Positions 10,873 through 19,464 of a stretch of 64,000 nucleotides of DNA are shown here, piece after piece. This DNA comes from Acidovorax sp. DW039. Lineage in GTDB: Bacteria > Pseudomonadota > Gammaproteobacteria > Burkholderiales > Burkholderiaceae_C. Under the pieces are notes generated by a model that saw nothing but the letters and a program-made list of their open reading frames with translations, was not told the DNA's origin and did not search any database. Position 1 is the first letter of the stretch. Every line of letters starts with the position of its first letter. The DNA lies in assembly GCF_037101375.1 (NCBI RefSeq), contig NZ_AP029019.1, positions 3,267,001 through 3,331,000 on the forward strand. The letters are read 5' to 3'. The translations under genes and the position numbers were made by a program.

Positions 10873-10924
10873 AGTGCTTCTAGCGCTTATAAATAAAGCG
10901 CAGACAGCTATCAATTAAATAGCA
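10873..10924 (-). repeat. Family A dispersed repeat, complete copy
   Basis: A 52-bp copy with both arms: agcgcttat...ataaagcgc followed by agctatcaattaaatagc. It fills the gap between the thioredoxin-like gene and the helicase start and ends one base from the thioredoxin stop. Orientation is inverse to the copies at 13664 and 26545. Confidence 0.85.
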
Positions 10925-11338
10925 TCATGCCGATGCAGCCGTGCGCTCGGCACGCACGCGGTCAAACACTTCCTGCGCCATGGGATCGGTGGCGGCACCC
11001 GAGGGCGCGCCGCTGCGCAGCGTGGTCAAAAGCCGCTCCAGCACAGCGGCCTGGGGCAGCAAGGGGCCCAGAAAATGCGCTTTGGTGCCATCCGCAATCA
11101 GCAGCGTAGGGAAGGTTTCCACATCCAGATCCCCCGCCAGTTCGGACTCATCTTCAATATCCACCCACTCAAAGCGCACATCCGGGTGGGCCTGGGCCAG
11201 TGCATCAAACAGGGCACGGTAGTCGCGGCAGGTGCCGCACCAGCCAGCGCACAGACACACGGCCCACCAGCCGCTGGGCTGGGGGCCGGGGGTGGAGGCA
11301 GCGTTGGATTCAACAGGCAGGGCGGCAGGGCTAGGCAT
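10925..11338 (-). CDS. Thioredoxin-family protein
   Basis: A 137-residue thioredoxin-fold protein with redox motif CAGWCGTCRDY near residue 30. The active site is C-G-T-C rather than C-G-P-C, which normally changes redox potential. The conserved cis-Pro loop is seen as VETFPTLLIADG near residue 80. ATG at 11338 is chosen because a GGAGGAG Shine-Dalgarno stands 8 bases upstream; an upstream in-frame ATG at 11362 lacks one. No signal peptide is visible, so it is probably cytoplasmic. It is 60 bases downstream of a cytochrome c gene, but a role in haem or disulfide handling for those cytochromes is only a guess. Confidence 0.85.
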   Translation of the reverse strand: MPSPAALPVESNAASTPGPQPSGWWAVCLCAGWCGTCRDYRALFDALAQAHPDVRFEWVDIEDESELAGDLDVETFPTLLIADGTKAHFLGPLLPQAAVLERLLTTLRSGAPSGAATDPMAQEVFDRVRAERTAASA

Positions 11339-11398
11339 TGGTTCAACTCCTCCAGCCCACACAGCGCGGGCCAGGGCTAAAACAGGATCACAGCGGGA

Positions 11399-12736
11399 TC
11401 ACAGGCCGCGCCGTTCCCGGGCGCGGTAAACCTCGATGGTACCCACTGCCGGGGCCTGGTTGCCCCAGCTGTTGCGCACAAAGGTGGCAACTGCGGCCAC
11501 GTCTTCATCGCCCAGCAGGTGCTGAAACGGTGGCATGCCGTGCGGGCGGGGGTTGCCCGCCGTGGCAGGCAGATAGCCGCCCTGCAACACCACGCGTACC
11601 AGGTTGGTCGGGTCTGCCAGCACCACGGCGCGGTTGCCTGCCAGCGGCGGGAAGGCCGGTTGGCCCGCCGCATCGGTGCGGCCCTGCCCCTGGTTGCCGT
11701 GGCACTGGGCACACTGCGCCTCGTACACCTTGGCCCCCCGCTGCATGGCGGTGCTGCTTAAAGCCACGGGCGCGGACGAGGTGGCGGGCTTACTGGCATG
11801 CGGCGGCAGCGCTTGCAGGTAAACCGCCATGGCCTGCGCGTCGGCATCACTCAAATACTGGGTGCTGCGGTACACCACCTCGGCCATGGGGCCGATGACC
11901 GACGCCTGCGGGGCCACGCCGGTTTTCAGCAAAGCCACCACATCGGCCTGCGGCCAGCGCTGCACGCCTGCCTGGGCAGGGTCGGTCAACGCCGGGGCTA
12001 GCCAGTTCTGCACGGGGATAAGCCCGCCAGCCAGGGCCTGGCCCTGCTGCTCGGCCCCCAGGCTGTTGCGCGGCGTGTGGCAGGCCGCACAGTGGCCCAG
12101 ACCGTTCACCAGATACGCCCCCCGCTGGTACGCAGGCACCTGGGCCGCTGCTAAAGCCTGCGGCGGTGGGGCCGAGGCCGGTGCAGCCGGGTCCGCCGGG
12201 CTGAAGAACAGCGCACGCCACACCCCCAGCGCTGCCTGCGTGCTGTACGGAAAGCGCAGCACATGCGGTTGGTTGGCCTGGGCCACGGGCGGCAGGCTTT
12301 GCAGATAGGCAAAGATCGCGTCAGAGTCTGCCCGCGTGACATGGGTGTAGCTGTTGTACGGAAACGCGGGGTACAGCAGCCGCCCATCCTTGCTGCGCCC
12401 GTTGTGCATGGCGCGCCAGAACTCGGCCGAAGTCCATGCACCCAGCCCCGTCGCCTTGTCGGGGGTGAGGTTGGGGCTGTAAACCAGGCCAAACGGCGTT
12501 TCTATGCCCCGCCCCCCGGCAAAGGGTGCGCCACCCTGCCCTGTGTGGCAGGCCATGCAGTTGCCCACCCGGGCCAGATACTCGCCCTGCGCCACCAGGG
12601 CGGGCGTGGATTGGAGGGTTTCGTTGGCGGGCAAGGGGTCTTCACCCCGCAGGTTCAGGGCAATCAACCCCGCAGCCGCTATGCCCAGGGCCGCCATCAC
12701 GCCAGACACCCTGCGCAGCACCAGCGACATATTCAT
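11399..12736 (-). CDS. Tri-haem cytochrome c, membrane-anchored
   Basis: A 445-residue exported cytochrome c with three CxxCH haem sites: CMACH near residue 60, CAACH near 216 and CAQCH near 342. An N-terminal hydrophobic segment (VMAALGIAAAGLIALNL) can serve as anchor or signal. This layout matches the cytochrome subunit of membrane-bound alcohol, gluconate or aldehyde dehydrogenases, which passes electrons to the quinone pool or a terminal oxidase. No dehydrogenase catalytic subunit is next to it in this window. Its start overlaps the stop of the following cytochrome gene (ATGA, 12733-12736), so the two are translationally coupled and probably form one electron-transfer unit. Confidence 0.9.
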   Translation of the reverse strand: MNMSLVLRRVSGVMAALGIAAAGLIALNLRGEDPLPANETLQSTPALVAQGEYLARVGNCMACHTGQGGAPFAGGRGIETPFGLVYSPNLTPDKATGLGAWTSAEFWRAMHNGRSKDGRLLYPAFPYNSYTHVTRADSDAIFAYLQSLPPVAQANQPHVLRFPYSTQAALGVWRALFFSPADPAAPASAPPPQALAAAQVPAYQRGAYLVNGLGHCAACHTPRNSLGAEQQGQALAGGLIPVQNWLAPALTDPAQAGVQRWPQADVVALLKTGVAPQASVIGPMAEVVYRSTQYLSDADAQAMAVYLQALPPHASKPATSSAPVALSSTAMQRGAKVYEAQCAQCHGNQGQGRTDAAGQPAFPPLAGNRAVVLADPTNLVRVVLQGGYLPATAGNPRPHGMPPFQHLLGDEDVAAVATFVRNSWGNQAPAVGTIEVYRARERRGL

Positions 12737-13503
12737 GGCTGCCCCCCTTCGGCCACACCGCCGCAGCGCACGGGCAGGGGCGCAGGCAGGCGGGTGGCGG
12801 GCTTGCCGTTGCCAAGCACAGGCTGCGCAGCCAGCCAGGCCGATACGGCGCTGACATCGTCAGGCGTGAGCTGGCGGGCCACTTCGGCCATGCAGTCAGG
12901 GGCCTGGGCCTTGCGCTGGCCGGTTTTCCACGCCCCCAGCTGGCTGTTGAGGTAATCACGCGGCAGGCCCAGCAGGCCGGGAATCGAGGGCGACACCCCG
13001 GTCATGGCCGCGCCATGGCACTGCACGCAGGCGGGAATCTTGCGCGCCGCATCGCCCTGCTGCACCAGGGCCCGGCCCTGCTCCAGCTGGGCTGCCGTGC
13101 CCTGCGGTGCAGGGGGCGGTGGGTACGGCAAGTCCAGCGCCGCAAAGTGCACGGCCATCTCGCGCAGATAGCCATCGGTCAGGTGCTCGATGAGGTAGCC
13201 CATCTGCGGATAGCTGCGGCGGCCGTCGCGAAAGTTGAGCAGCTGGTTGTAGAGATACCCCGCAGGCTTGCCCGCAATGCGCGGAAAGTACCCCTCTGGC
13301 GTGGCCCTGCCCTCCTTGCCGTGGCAGGCGGTACACGCCAGCACGCGCGATGCCATGTCGGCTGGCAACGTGGCAGCCGAGAGCGCGGGGGCAGAGACAG
13401 AAACGGGATCAGCGGGGCCGGGTGCCGCAGCCGCGGCACAGCAAGCCAAAGTGGCGCCCCACAGCGCCACCGGGCGCAGCCGGGTACGTAAAAAGTCGAT
13501 CAT
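12733..13503 (-). CDS. Di-haem cytochrome c (c4-like), exported
   Basis: 256 residues with a Sec signal peptide (MIDFLRTRLRPVALWGATLA... ending near residue 28) and two haem sites: CTACHGKEG near 60 and CVQCHGAAM near 160. Both are followed by typical class I cytochrome segments with the distal methionine region. ATG at 13503 is chosen because it opens a proper signal peptide. Longer in-frame readings back to 13677 run through a family A repeat and are unlikely. It is the first gene of the two-cytochrome operon. Confidence 0.88.
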   Translation of the reverse strand: MIDFLRTRLRPVALWGATLACCAAAAAPGPADPVSVSAPALSAATLPADMASRVLACTACHGKEGRATPEGYFPRIAGKPAGYLYNQLLNFRDGRRSYPQMGYLIEHLTDGYLREMAVHFAALDLPYPPPPAPQGTAAQLEQGRALVQQGDAARKIPACVQCHGAAMTGVSPSIPGLLGLPRDYLNSQLGAWKTGQRKAQAPDCMAEVARQLTPDDVSAVSAWLAAQPVLGNGKPATRLPAPLPVRCGGVAEGGQP

Positions 13504-13663
13504 GGGTCGTTGTGTGGAGGCAATACGCAGCACCTGCCACTTTACGCGCCCGCTGCGCAGCAGCACAGGTGCAGGGGCATGCATCCACAGGCAGAGCAGA
13601 TGCAACGGCCCACCCAGGCGACGTGTGAAGCTGGCGCACCGCAGAGTCACCCCCGCGCCCACC

Positions 13664-13713
13664 ACTATCAAATCCATAGCTGCTTGCGCTTATCCTGAAA
13701 GCGCTACAGCCAC
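13664..13713 (+). repeat. Family A dispersed repeat
   Basis: A 50-bp copy: ctatcaaatccatagctgct then tgcgcttatcctgaaagcgc and tacagcc. It lies in the 272-base gap between the quiC stop and the cytochrome start. Nothing else was recognised in this gap. Confidence 0.85.
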
Positions 13714-13775
13714 TTTGGGCCCGCAATTCAGGCAGGGCGATGGTACCCCCTGCCCCGCCGCGCGCCCGTACAGCC

Positions 13776-15710
13776 TCACTGCGCAGCGCTGCGCGCCTGC
13801 TCCTGCGCTGCCATGCGCACCGAGGCATTCACGGCACCGTAGCCGTCGTAGCCGCCTTCGCGCTGCACCACTTCAAAGAAGAAGCGGTCGGCAAAGGGTT
13901 CGGTGTAGGCGTGCAGAAAGCGCCCGCCACCCGGCGACACATCGGCCACGATGTTCAGCGCCTGCATGCGGCGCACCAGGGCCTCGTCCAGGTCCAGGCG
14001 GGCCAGCAGGTCTTCGTAATAGTTGGGGCTGATGGGCAGCCACTTCACGCCCTGGGCCTGCAGGGTCTGCACGGTGGCAAAAATGTCTTGCGTGGCCAGC
14101 GCAATGTGGTGCACGCCGCCGCCCGATCGGCCCGTGGCACGCACCTGCTGCGCCGTGCGGGTGCGCTGGCTTTTGGAGACGTTGAGCACCATGCGCAGGC
14201 TGCGCTGGGCATTGCTCAGCGCGCAGCTGCGGATCAGGCCAAAGGGGTCGGCCAGCTCCAGCGCCTCGCCCGCGGTCAGGCCCAGAATGGCCTTGCCAAA
14301 CAGGGTCCAGGTGTCCAGCTGGTCGTGCGCCAGGGCCAGCGCCATGTGATCCACATGCGTCAGCCCCCCCGGTGCGGGCACCGGCGCACGCGGTACGGGG
14401 GCGACAAAGTCGGCATCCAGCGTGGAGCCTGCGTGCACAAAGTGCACCACTGCGCCGCCGGGCGAGATGATGGCGGGCAGTTGCAGCTCGTTCGGGCCCA
14501 GCGGGCTCACATGCCGGGCCGACAGCAGCGCTGCCGCGCGGTTGGCGGCCTGCACCGGGTCGGGCGCGACCAGCCCCATGGCGCACACCGAGGGGCCCAG
14601 CTCGTCAAAGCGCTGCCGCGCCTCCGACCCCGGCTGGGTGTTGATGACGAACTGTATATCGCCCTGGCAGTACAAGTCCACCGCCTTGCTGCGGTGGCGA
14701 CCCGTGTGCTTAAAGCCCAAGGCAGTGAAGGTGCTGGCCAGCGCCTTGCCCGTGGCCTCGTCCACCCCAAACTCGATGAAGCTGAAGCCGCCCAGGGGCT
14801 GCGCGGCGGGCGGCGTGGCCAGGTCCAGCCGCTGCAACGCCCGGGTGGCTGCGGGGGCGCGGGCCTCGTCCGTGCCTTGCTGGGCGCGGGCGGCCAGGCG
14901 ACTCTTGCATTCGCTCTCCAAAAACAGCAGCGAGCGCATGGCGTCCAGCGCGGTGCGGCGGTTGGGCGTTTCGCGGAACACGTCGTTGAAGATTTCCAGC
15001 GACAGGTTACCCGTGTAGCCCGCCAGCAGCACCTGCTCAAAAAAGGTCTCTACATCCAGCTGCCCTTGGCCAGGAAAGTTGCGGTGGTGCCGCGCCCACT
15101 GGATCACATCCATCGCCAGCAGCGGCGCATCGGCCATCTGCACAAAGAAGATTCGCTCCCCTGGAATGTCGGCAATGCCCATCGGGTCGTCGCGCAGCGA
15201 AAGGGTGTGAAAGCTGTCCAGAATCAGCCCCAGGTGCGGGTGGTCGGCCTTCTGCACGATGTTCCACGCTTGCTGGTAGAGGTTGACCCACTTGCCCCAG
15301 GCCAGCGCCTCGTAGCCAATGCGCAGGTTGCGGCGGCTGGCGCGCTCGGCCAGCTCGTGCAGTTGTGCGGCGGCACGTTCGGCATCGCCCAGCGATGCGG
15401 GCGATGTGTTGGAGCACACTAGCATCAGCGGGCAACCCAGCTCCTGCATCACATCAAACTTGCGCTCGGCGCGGTCCAGGCTGCGGCGGAACAGGTCATC
15501 CGGCATGCCTTCAAAGTCACGAAATGGCTGGTACAGGTCAATGCCCAGGCCCAGGTCTGCGGCCTGCTGGCGCAGCTCGCGGGCGCTGCCCGGAAAGCTG
15601 ATGAAGTCGGGCTCAAACAGCTCCACCCCGTCAAACCGGGCGGCGGCAATGGCCTCCAGCTTCTGGCGCAGGGTTCCGCTTAACGACACGGTGGCGATGG
15701 ATCGGCGCAT
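13776..15710 (-). CDS. quiC: 3-dehydroshikimate dehydratase, QuiC1-type fusion with HPPD-like domain
   Basis: Converts 3-dehydroshikimate to protocatechuate, feeding shikimate and quinate into the beta-ketoadipate pathway. The 644 residues have two parts. Residues 1 to about 285 form a sugar-phosphate-isomerase-like TIM barrel (RRSIATVSLSGTL, ARFDGVELFEPDF, LILDSFHTLS, FFVQMADAP). Residues from about 320 onward form a vicinal-oxygen-chelate region like 4-hydroxyphenylpyruvate dioxygenase (FIEFGVDE, HVDHMALAL, GGGVHHIALAT). This fused architecture is known in pseudomonad QuiC1. ATG at 15710 is chosen because it begins the conserved barrel strand; the longer reading to 15854 would overlap the upstream gene. 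It is the third gene of an operon with an AroE-like gene and an MFS importer. Confidence 0.9.
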   Translation of the reverse strand: MRRSIATVSLSGTLRQKLEAIAAARFDGVELFEPDFISFPGSARELRQQAADLGLGIDLYQPFRDFEGMPDDLFRRSLDRAERKFDVMQELGCPLMLVCSNTSPASLGDAERAAAQLHELAERASRRNLRIGYEALAWGKWVNLYQQAWNIVQKADHPHLGLILDSFHTLSLRDDPMGIADIPGERIFFVQMADAPLLAMDVIQWARHHRNFPGQGQLDVETFFEQVLLAGYTGNLSLEIFNDVFRETPNRRTALDAMRSLLFLESECKSRLAARAQQGTDEARAPAATRALQRLDLATPPAAQPLGGFSFIEFGVDEATGKALASTFTALGFKHTGRHRSKAVDLYCQGDIQFVINTQPGSEARQRFDELGPSVCAMGLVAPDPVQAANRAAALLSARHVSPLGPNELQLPAIISPGGAVVHFVHAGSTLDADFVAPVPRAPVPAPGGLTHVDHMALALAHDQLDTWTLFGKAILGLTAGEALELADPFGLIRSCALSNAQRSLRMVLNVSKSQRTRTAQQVRATGRSGGGVHHIALATQDIFATVQTLQAQGVKWLPISPNYYEDLLARLDLDEALVRRMQALNIVADVSPGGGRFLHAYTEPFADRFFFEVVQREGGYDGYGAVNASVRMAAQEQARSAAQ

Positions 15711-15795
15711 GTTCACACCTCGGTTCTCGGCAATCAATGGTTCACAAGGGCGCAGCAGACGGGCGGGTGTGGCACCCGCCCAGGCTGTGGCTGCG

Positions 15796-16629
15796 TCAGT
15801 ACTTGATCTGCGCCACAGCGCGCAGCTCGTCGGCCGTGGCGGTGCCGTAGCCAAAAAATTCCAGGTAAGCAGGAATCATCTCGAACAGCATGTCGGTGCC
15901 CACCTGCACGCCGCAGCCCTTGGCCAGCGCGGCCTGCAGCAGCGGGGTGTATTCGGTCTTCATCACCACCTCGCCCACCATGGCCCCGGCGTCGATGCGG
16001 TCCACATCAAAGGGCAGCGGGTCGCCCTCTTTCATGCCCAGCGGTGTGGCGTTCACCACCACATCAAAACCAGCCGGGTCGTTGGAGCCCGTCTGTACCA
16101 CCAGTTGCGGGTAGTGGGCGCGCAGGCGTTCGGCCAGGCCCTCTGCGCTGGCGGCATAGGTGTCAAACAGGCTGAGTTGGGCCACGCCTTCTGCCGCCAG
16201 TGATGCCGCAATGGCCGAGCCCACGCCGCCCGCGCCCGACACAATGACCCGTGCCCCGCGCAGCGTGCGCCCCTTGCGCAGCAGGCCGCGCACAAAGCCC
16301 GCGCCATCAAACTGGTCGCCCAGCCAGGTGCCATCAGGCCGCAGCAGCAGTGCGTTGCAGGCCCCGGCAATGCGCGCCGTGGGTGTGATTTCATCGGCCA
16401 ACGACAAGGTGGTGACCTTGTGCGGCATGGTCACCAACGCGCCTTTGAGGTTGGTAAAGCGCGAGAGCGCGGCCAGCGTGGCGGTGTAGTCCTCGGGCTT
16501 GACGCCCATGGGCACCACCACAGCATCAATGCCCTGCTTTTCAAACCAGGGGTTGTAGATCATGGGAGCCTTGAACGACTCCGTGGGGTAGCCCAGGTGG
16601 GCGATAAGTTGCGTTTTGCCGGAGATCAT
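15796..16629 (-). CDS. Shikimate dehydrogenase-like protein, probably catabolic
   Basis: 277 residues of the AroE/YdiB family, which interconverts shikimate (or quinate) and the 3-dehydro acid using NAD(P). The catalytic lysine is in TMPHKVTTL near residue 69, the partner aspartate in GDQFDGAGF near 105 and the nucleotide loop in SGAGGVGSAIAASL near 130. The usual N-terminal Ser-x-Ser substrate motif (HSLSP) is replaced by PTESFKAP, so substrate binding may differ from biosynthetic AroE. It overlaps the importer stop (ATGA, 16626-16629) and lies 85 bases before quiC. This supports a role in uptake and oxidation of external shikimate or quinate. Confidence 0.88.
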   Translation of the reverse strand: MISGKTQLIAHLGYPTESFKAPMIYNPWFEKQGIDAVVVPMGVKPEDYTATLAALSRFTNLKGALVTMPHKVTTLSLADEITPTARIAGACNALLLRPDGTWLGDQFDGAGFVRGLLRKGRTLRGARVIVSGAGGVGSAIAASLAAEGVAQLSLFDTYAASAEGLAERLRAHYPQLVVQTGSNDPAGFDVVVNATPLGMKEGDPLPFDVDRIDAGAMVGEVVMKTEYTPLLQAALAKGCGVQVGTDMLFEMIPAYLEFFGYGTATADELRAVAQIKY

Positions 16630-18029
16630 GCGGTTTGTGCTCCACGCTGTGCCGTTGCAGAGGCTGCGGCGGATGTTGCAGGGCCTGCGGTAGAAGCCTC
16701 TTGCGCGCCCAGCTTGCCCAACTGAGCCATGGGCACACGGTAGGTTTCCCGCGCGGTGAAGGCCGACAGGGCCGACACCACGGCAGCGGCAGTGGTGAAC
16801 GCCGCCACCGGCATCCAGCCCGTGGGCCCATCACCCAAAATGGCGGCGCTGATGGATGGCGCAAAGCCGCCCAGCGCAAAGCCCAGCTGCGTGCCGATGG
16901 CCATGCCAGACAGGCGCACGCGGGTGTCAAACATCTCGCCATACATGGCGGGCCACACACCGTTGGCCGCGCTGTACACCACGCCCGACAGCAAAATGCC
17001 CAGCGCAAAAATCAGCGGAATGTTGGCCGTGCTCAGCGCCCACATGTAGGGCCAGATCAGCGCGGCAGAGCCCAGAGCGCCCAGGATGAACACCGGGCGG
17101 CGGCCCATGCGGTCAGACAGCGTGGCCCACAGCGGAATCGCGCCCAGCGCCACCACGTTGGCCAGCACCAGCACCGTCAGCATCGTGGCACGCGGAATAT
17201 GCACGGTGTTGACCGCATACGACAGCGTGAAAACGCTGAAGATGGTGCTGACCACCGACACCAGCGCGGCAAACACCACGCGCAGCACCTGCGCCTTGTG
17301 CTGGGTAAACAGCTCTACCACCGGCAGCTTGGCCTTGCCCTTGGCCTGCGCGTCTTCTTCAAACGCGGGCGTCTCTGGCAAGGTGCGGCGCACCCAGAAG
17401 CCCACCGCCACCACCACCGCGCTCAGCATGAACGGAATGCGCCAGCCCCAGGCCAGGAGCTGATCCTCCGGCAAGGCAGAGATGGGAATGAACACCAGCG
17501 TGGCCAGGATGAGCCCTGCCTGCGTGCCCGACAGCGTGAAGCTGGTGAAGAAGGCGCGGCGATGTTCTGGCGCATGCTCCAGCGTCATCGAATTGGCCCC
17601 GGCCTGCTCGCCCGCCGCCGAGATGCCCTGCAGCAAACGCATCAGCACCAGCAGCACGGGTGCGGCAAAACCAATCTGGTCATACGTGGGCAGCAAGCCG
17701 ATGGTGAAGGTGGACAACCCCATCAACAGCAGCGTGAGCGTGAGCACCTTCTTGCGCCCGAACTTGTCGCCAATGTGCCCCAGCAGCACCGCCCCCAGGG
17801 GCCGGGTGATGTAGGCCACACCAAACGTGGCAAACGCCGCCACGTTGGCCAGATGCGGGTTGACCGACGGGAAAAACAGCTTGCCAAACACCAGCGCCGC
17901 TGCCGTGCCGTAAATGAAAAAGTCGTAGTACTCGACAGCGCTACCGATCCAGCTGGCCAATGCGGCCTTGCGGGGGTTGTGACTGTTGGTGCCCGCCGCC
18001 GAGGCAGGCTTGGAAACTTGGGAAGTCAT
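16626..18029 (-). CDS. MFS transporter, metabolite:H+ symporter (shikimate-type)
   Basis: A 467-residue, 12-helix major facilitator of the MHS subfamily (ShiA, KgtP, ProP relatives). The loop 2-3 signature is seen as GHIGDKFGRKKVLT and the repeat in the second half as TLSDRMGRRPVF. The N-terminus before the first helix is hydrophilic, ending ASWIGSAVEYYDFF. ATG at 18029 gives this normal start. As the first gene of the importer-dehydrogenase-dehydratase operon it most likely brings in shikimate, dehydroshikimate or quinate. That substrate is inferred from its neighbours. Confidence 0.88.
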   Translation of the reverse strand: MTSQVSKPASAAGTNSHNPRKAALASWIGSAVEYYDFFIYGTAAALVFGKLFFPSVNPHLANVAAFATFGVAYITRPLGAVLLGHIGDKFGRKKVLTLTLLLMGLSTFTIGLLPTYDQIGFAAPVLLVLMRLLQGISAAGEQAGANSMTLEHAPEHRRAFFTSFTLSGTQAGLILATLVFIPISALPEDQLLAWGWRIPFMLSAVVVAVGFWVRRTLPETPAFEEDAQAKGKAKLPVVELFTQHKAQVLRVVFAALVSVVSTIFSVFTLSYAVNTVHIPRATMLTVLVLANVVALGAIPLWATLSDRMGRRPVFILGALGSAALIWPYMWALSTANIPLIFALGILLSGVVYSAANGVWPAMYGEMFDTRVRLSGMAIGTQLGFALGGFAPSISAAILGDGPTGWMPVAAFTTAAAVVSALSAFTARETYRVPMAQLGKLGAQEASTAGPATSAAASATAQRGAQTA

Positions 18030-18080
18030 GCACATCCGGCGCAAGAAAGCGCACTGTTTTGTCAAAAGTGCATGAAATGT

Positions 18081-18119
18081 ACGAACTAGTACGTTATTTA
18101 TTGATTAGGGCAAACCCTA
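18081..18119. promoter_or_regulatory. Two palindromes upstream of the shikimate operon, candidate operators
   Basis: ACGAACTAGTACGT (18081-18094) is self-complementary at 12 of 14 positions. TAGGGCAAACCCTA (18106-18119) has perfect 5-bp arms around 4 bases. They lie 52-90 bases upstream of the importer ATG, in the expected promoter zone. No regulator gene is adjacent, so the binding protein is unknown. Confidence 0.5.
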
Positions 18120-18541
18120 GAGGGTGTGACAGTGTCAGAAAGCCTGCGGGGTACGGTTGGGGTGCGACAAGCGTGGAGGACGCTCGGCCTCCATATGCTT
18201 CAGATTTGCAAACTGTGTGGAAACAATCCAGTTTGCGAGGAGAGGTTGCGCCGCAACTCAACTCTATTTCAGGGGGTACTGTTGGGACCCATGAGCCATG
18301 GTTCAGAAGAGCCCCCCGGAAGTCACCACTGACTTGCTACTGCGTACATTGGGAATTCAAGTGTCTGCCCACATCAAGCTATAGTTTGTTGACTTAATGT
18401 GTGCAGGGTTTCACGGCATTTTTATACCTGTGCGTTTGAACAGGTCACTCCTCGTAAACCCACGCTGCAAGCCGCCTGCAGGGGAGATCGGTGCTCAGAA
18501 CATCCAACAGGCTTTGCGGTCAACATTACGTTCAGACTTAG
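18120..18541. other. 422-base region without a supported gene
   Basis: The sequence is visibly poorer in G and C than its surroundings. It contains only short overlapping readings with no recognisable protein, ribosome site or codon bias. It marks the left side of the unlike-composition island that continues to about 19940. No terminator or tRNA was seen. Confidence 0.5.
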
Positions 18542-18973
18542 ATGACGCGCGCTCTTTTCATATTCTTCCTCATCCTGCTGTTTATGACTGGCTGCGAGAA
18601 CGCCGACAGCCTGCGTATTGAGGAAACGCGTACGAAGCTAGTTGGCACTTGGCTCCGCGAAGACAATGTTGAGGGTGAGCAAGCTCGTCGTGTTCTTTCG
18701 TTGGGTGCTGACGGGAAGTTTGTCGATCGCATTCTCGTTACGTCACAAAACGGTAGGTCGGAACACCGAGAATATGCTGGCGAGTGGTCTTTCGATGGTA
18801 CGAACCTCAAACGCCGTTTCTTGCAAGAGAACGGGCGCCAGTATTCCGGCGGAGGCATGCGTTACGCAACCTTTGCGCTAGTTTCCGTCAGCTCCTCCGA
18901 GTTCGTGGTTAATGACAATCTCGTCGGTCGTATGGTCAGTTATCGCAAGACGGCTGAGGGCACACAACCGTGA
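18542..18973 (+). CDS. Small lipoprotein, unknown function
   Basis: 143 residues with a clear lipoprotein signal peptide: MTRALFIFFLILLFMTGC, with Cys18 as the lipid-attachment residue. The mature part is hydrophilic and reads like a small beta-rich, lipocalin-like domain (LVGTWLREDN... GEWSFDGTNLKRRF... FVVNDNLVGRMVSYRKT). No family was recognised with certainty. No Shine-Dalgarno is obvious. Base composition is lower in GC than the flanking genes, which suggests acquisition by transfer. The next gene on the same strand is also of unknown function. Confidence 0.7.
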   Translation: MTRALFIFFLILLFMTGCENADSLRIEETRTKLVGTWLREDNVEGEQARRVLSLGADGKFVDRILVTSQNGRSEHREYAGEWSFDGTNLKRRFLQENGRQYSGGGMRYATFALVSVSSSEFVVNDNLVGRMVSYRKTAEGTQP

Positions 18974-19031
18974 ATTTCAGTCCCAACTTTACAGTCAACT
19001 AGATCGTCCACGGCGTCCAGTCACTTACACG

Positions 19032-19463
19032 TTGAACATCGTGAAATCCATTGGACGACTCACACTCCGCGATAGAGCTTTCGAAGTGAGGCTGGCCGAG
19101 ATCAAGCGTCTTGGGGAGAACTGGTGTGTCGAGATCGAAACACACGACAAAGAGTTTGATGGAGAAAGTTGGGCACCCTACCTGTACCACCAAGGCCTGC
19201 ATCTTTCCGCGAAAAACGCGGTTGAGCTTCAAGGGCAAGCTACTTCGTGGAAAGACGAAGCCGATGATCCCCATCCTGAGGAAGGAACCATGTATGTCTT
19301 CGGACATCACGACGTTCGCAACTGCAGGATTGTTTTCGGCAACATCGCTGATGGGCGCATCCAGTTCAGATGGGAGGGGCTATGCGACGTCTTCTGGGAT
19401 GCAAATTTCGAGCAAGATGTCCCCTTCGTCTGCGACTGCCTTGGCCTCGTGGATGATGCTTAG
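19032..19463 (+). CDS. Conserved-looking hypothetical protein
   Basis: About 143 residues if translation starts at the TTG at 19032 (NIVKSIGRLTLRDRAFEV...). A GTG at 19041 or an upstream ATG at 18912 that overlaps the lipoprotein gene are alternatives, and no ribosome site decides between them. The protein is acidic and aromatic-rich (WAPYLYHQGLHL, MYVFGHHDV, FRWEGLCDVFWD) with no membrane segment or signal, so it is probably cytoplasmic. No known family was identified. Its stop codon is followed two bases later by the family B structured element. Confidence 0.5.
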   Translation: MNIVKSIGRLTLRDRAFEVRLAEIKRLGENWCVEIETHDKEFDGESWAPYLYHQGLHLSAKNAVELQGQATSWKDEADDPHPEEGTMYVFGHHDVRNCRIVFGNIADGRIQFRWEGLCDVFWDANFEQDVPFVCDCLGLVDDA

Positions 19464-19464
19464 A

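Noticed and set aside
18126..18621. Several 60-75 residue frames in the gap before the lipoprotein gene
   Set aside because: They overlap each other, have no ribosome site or recognisable protein, and one runs into the lipoprotein gene in another frame.
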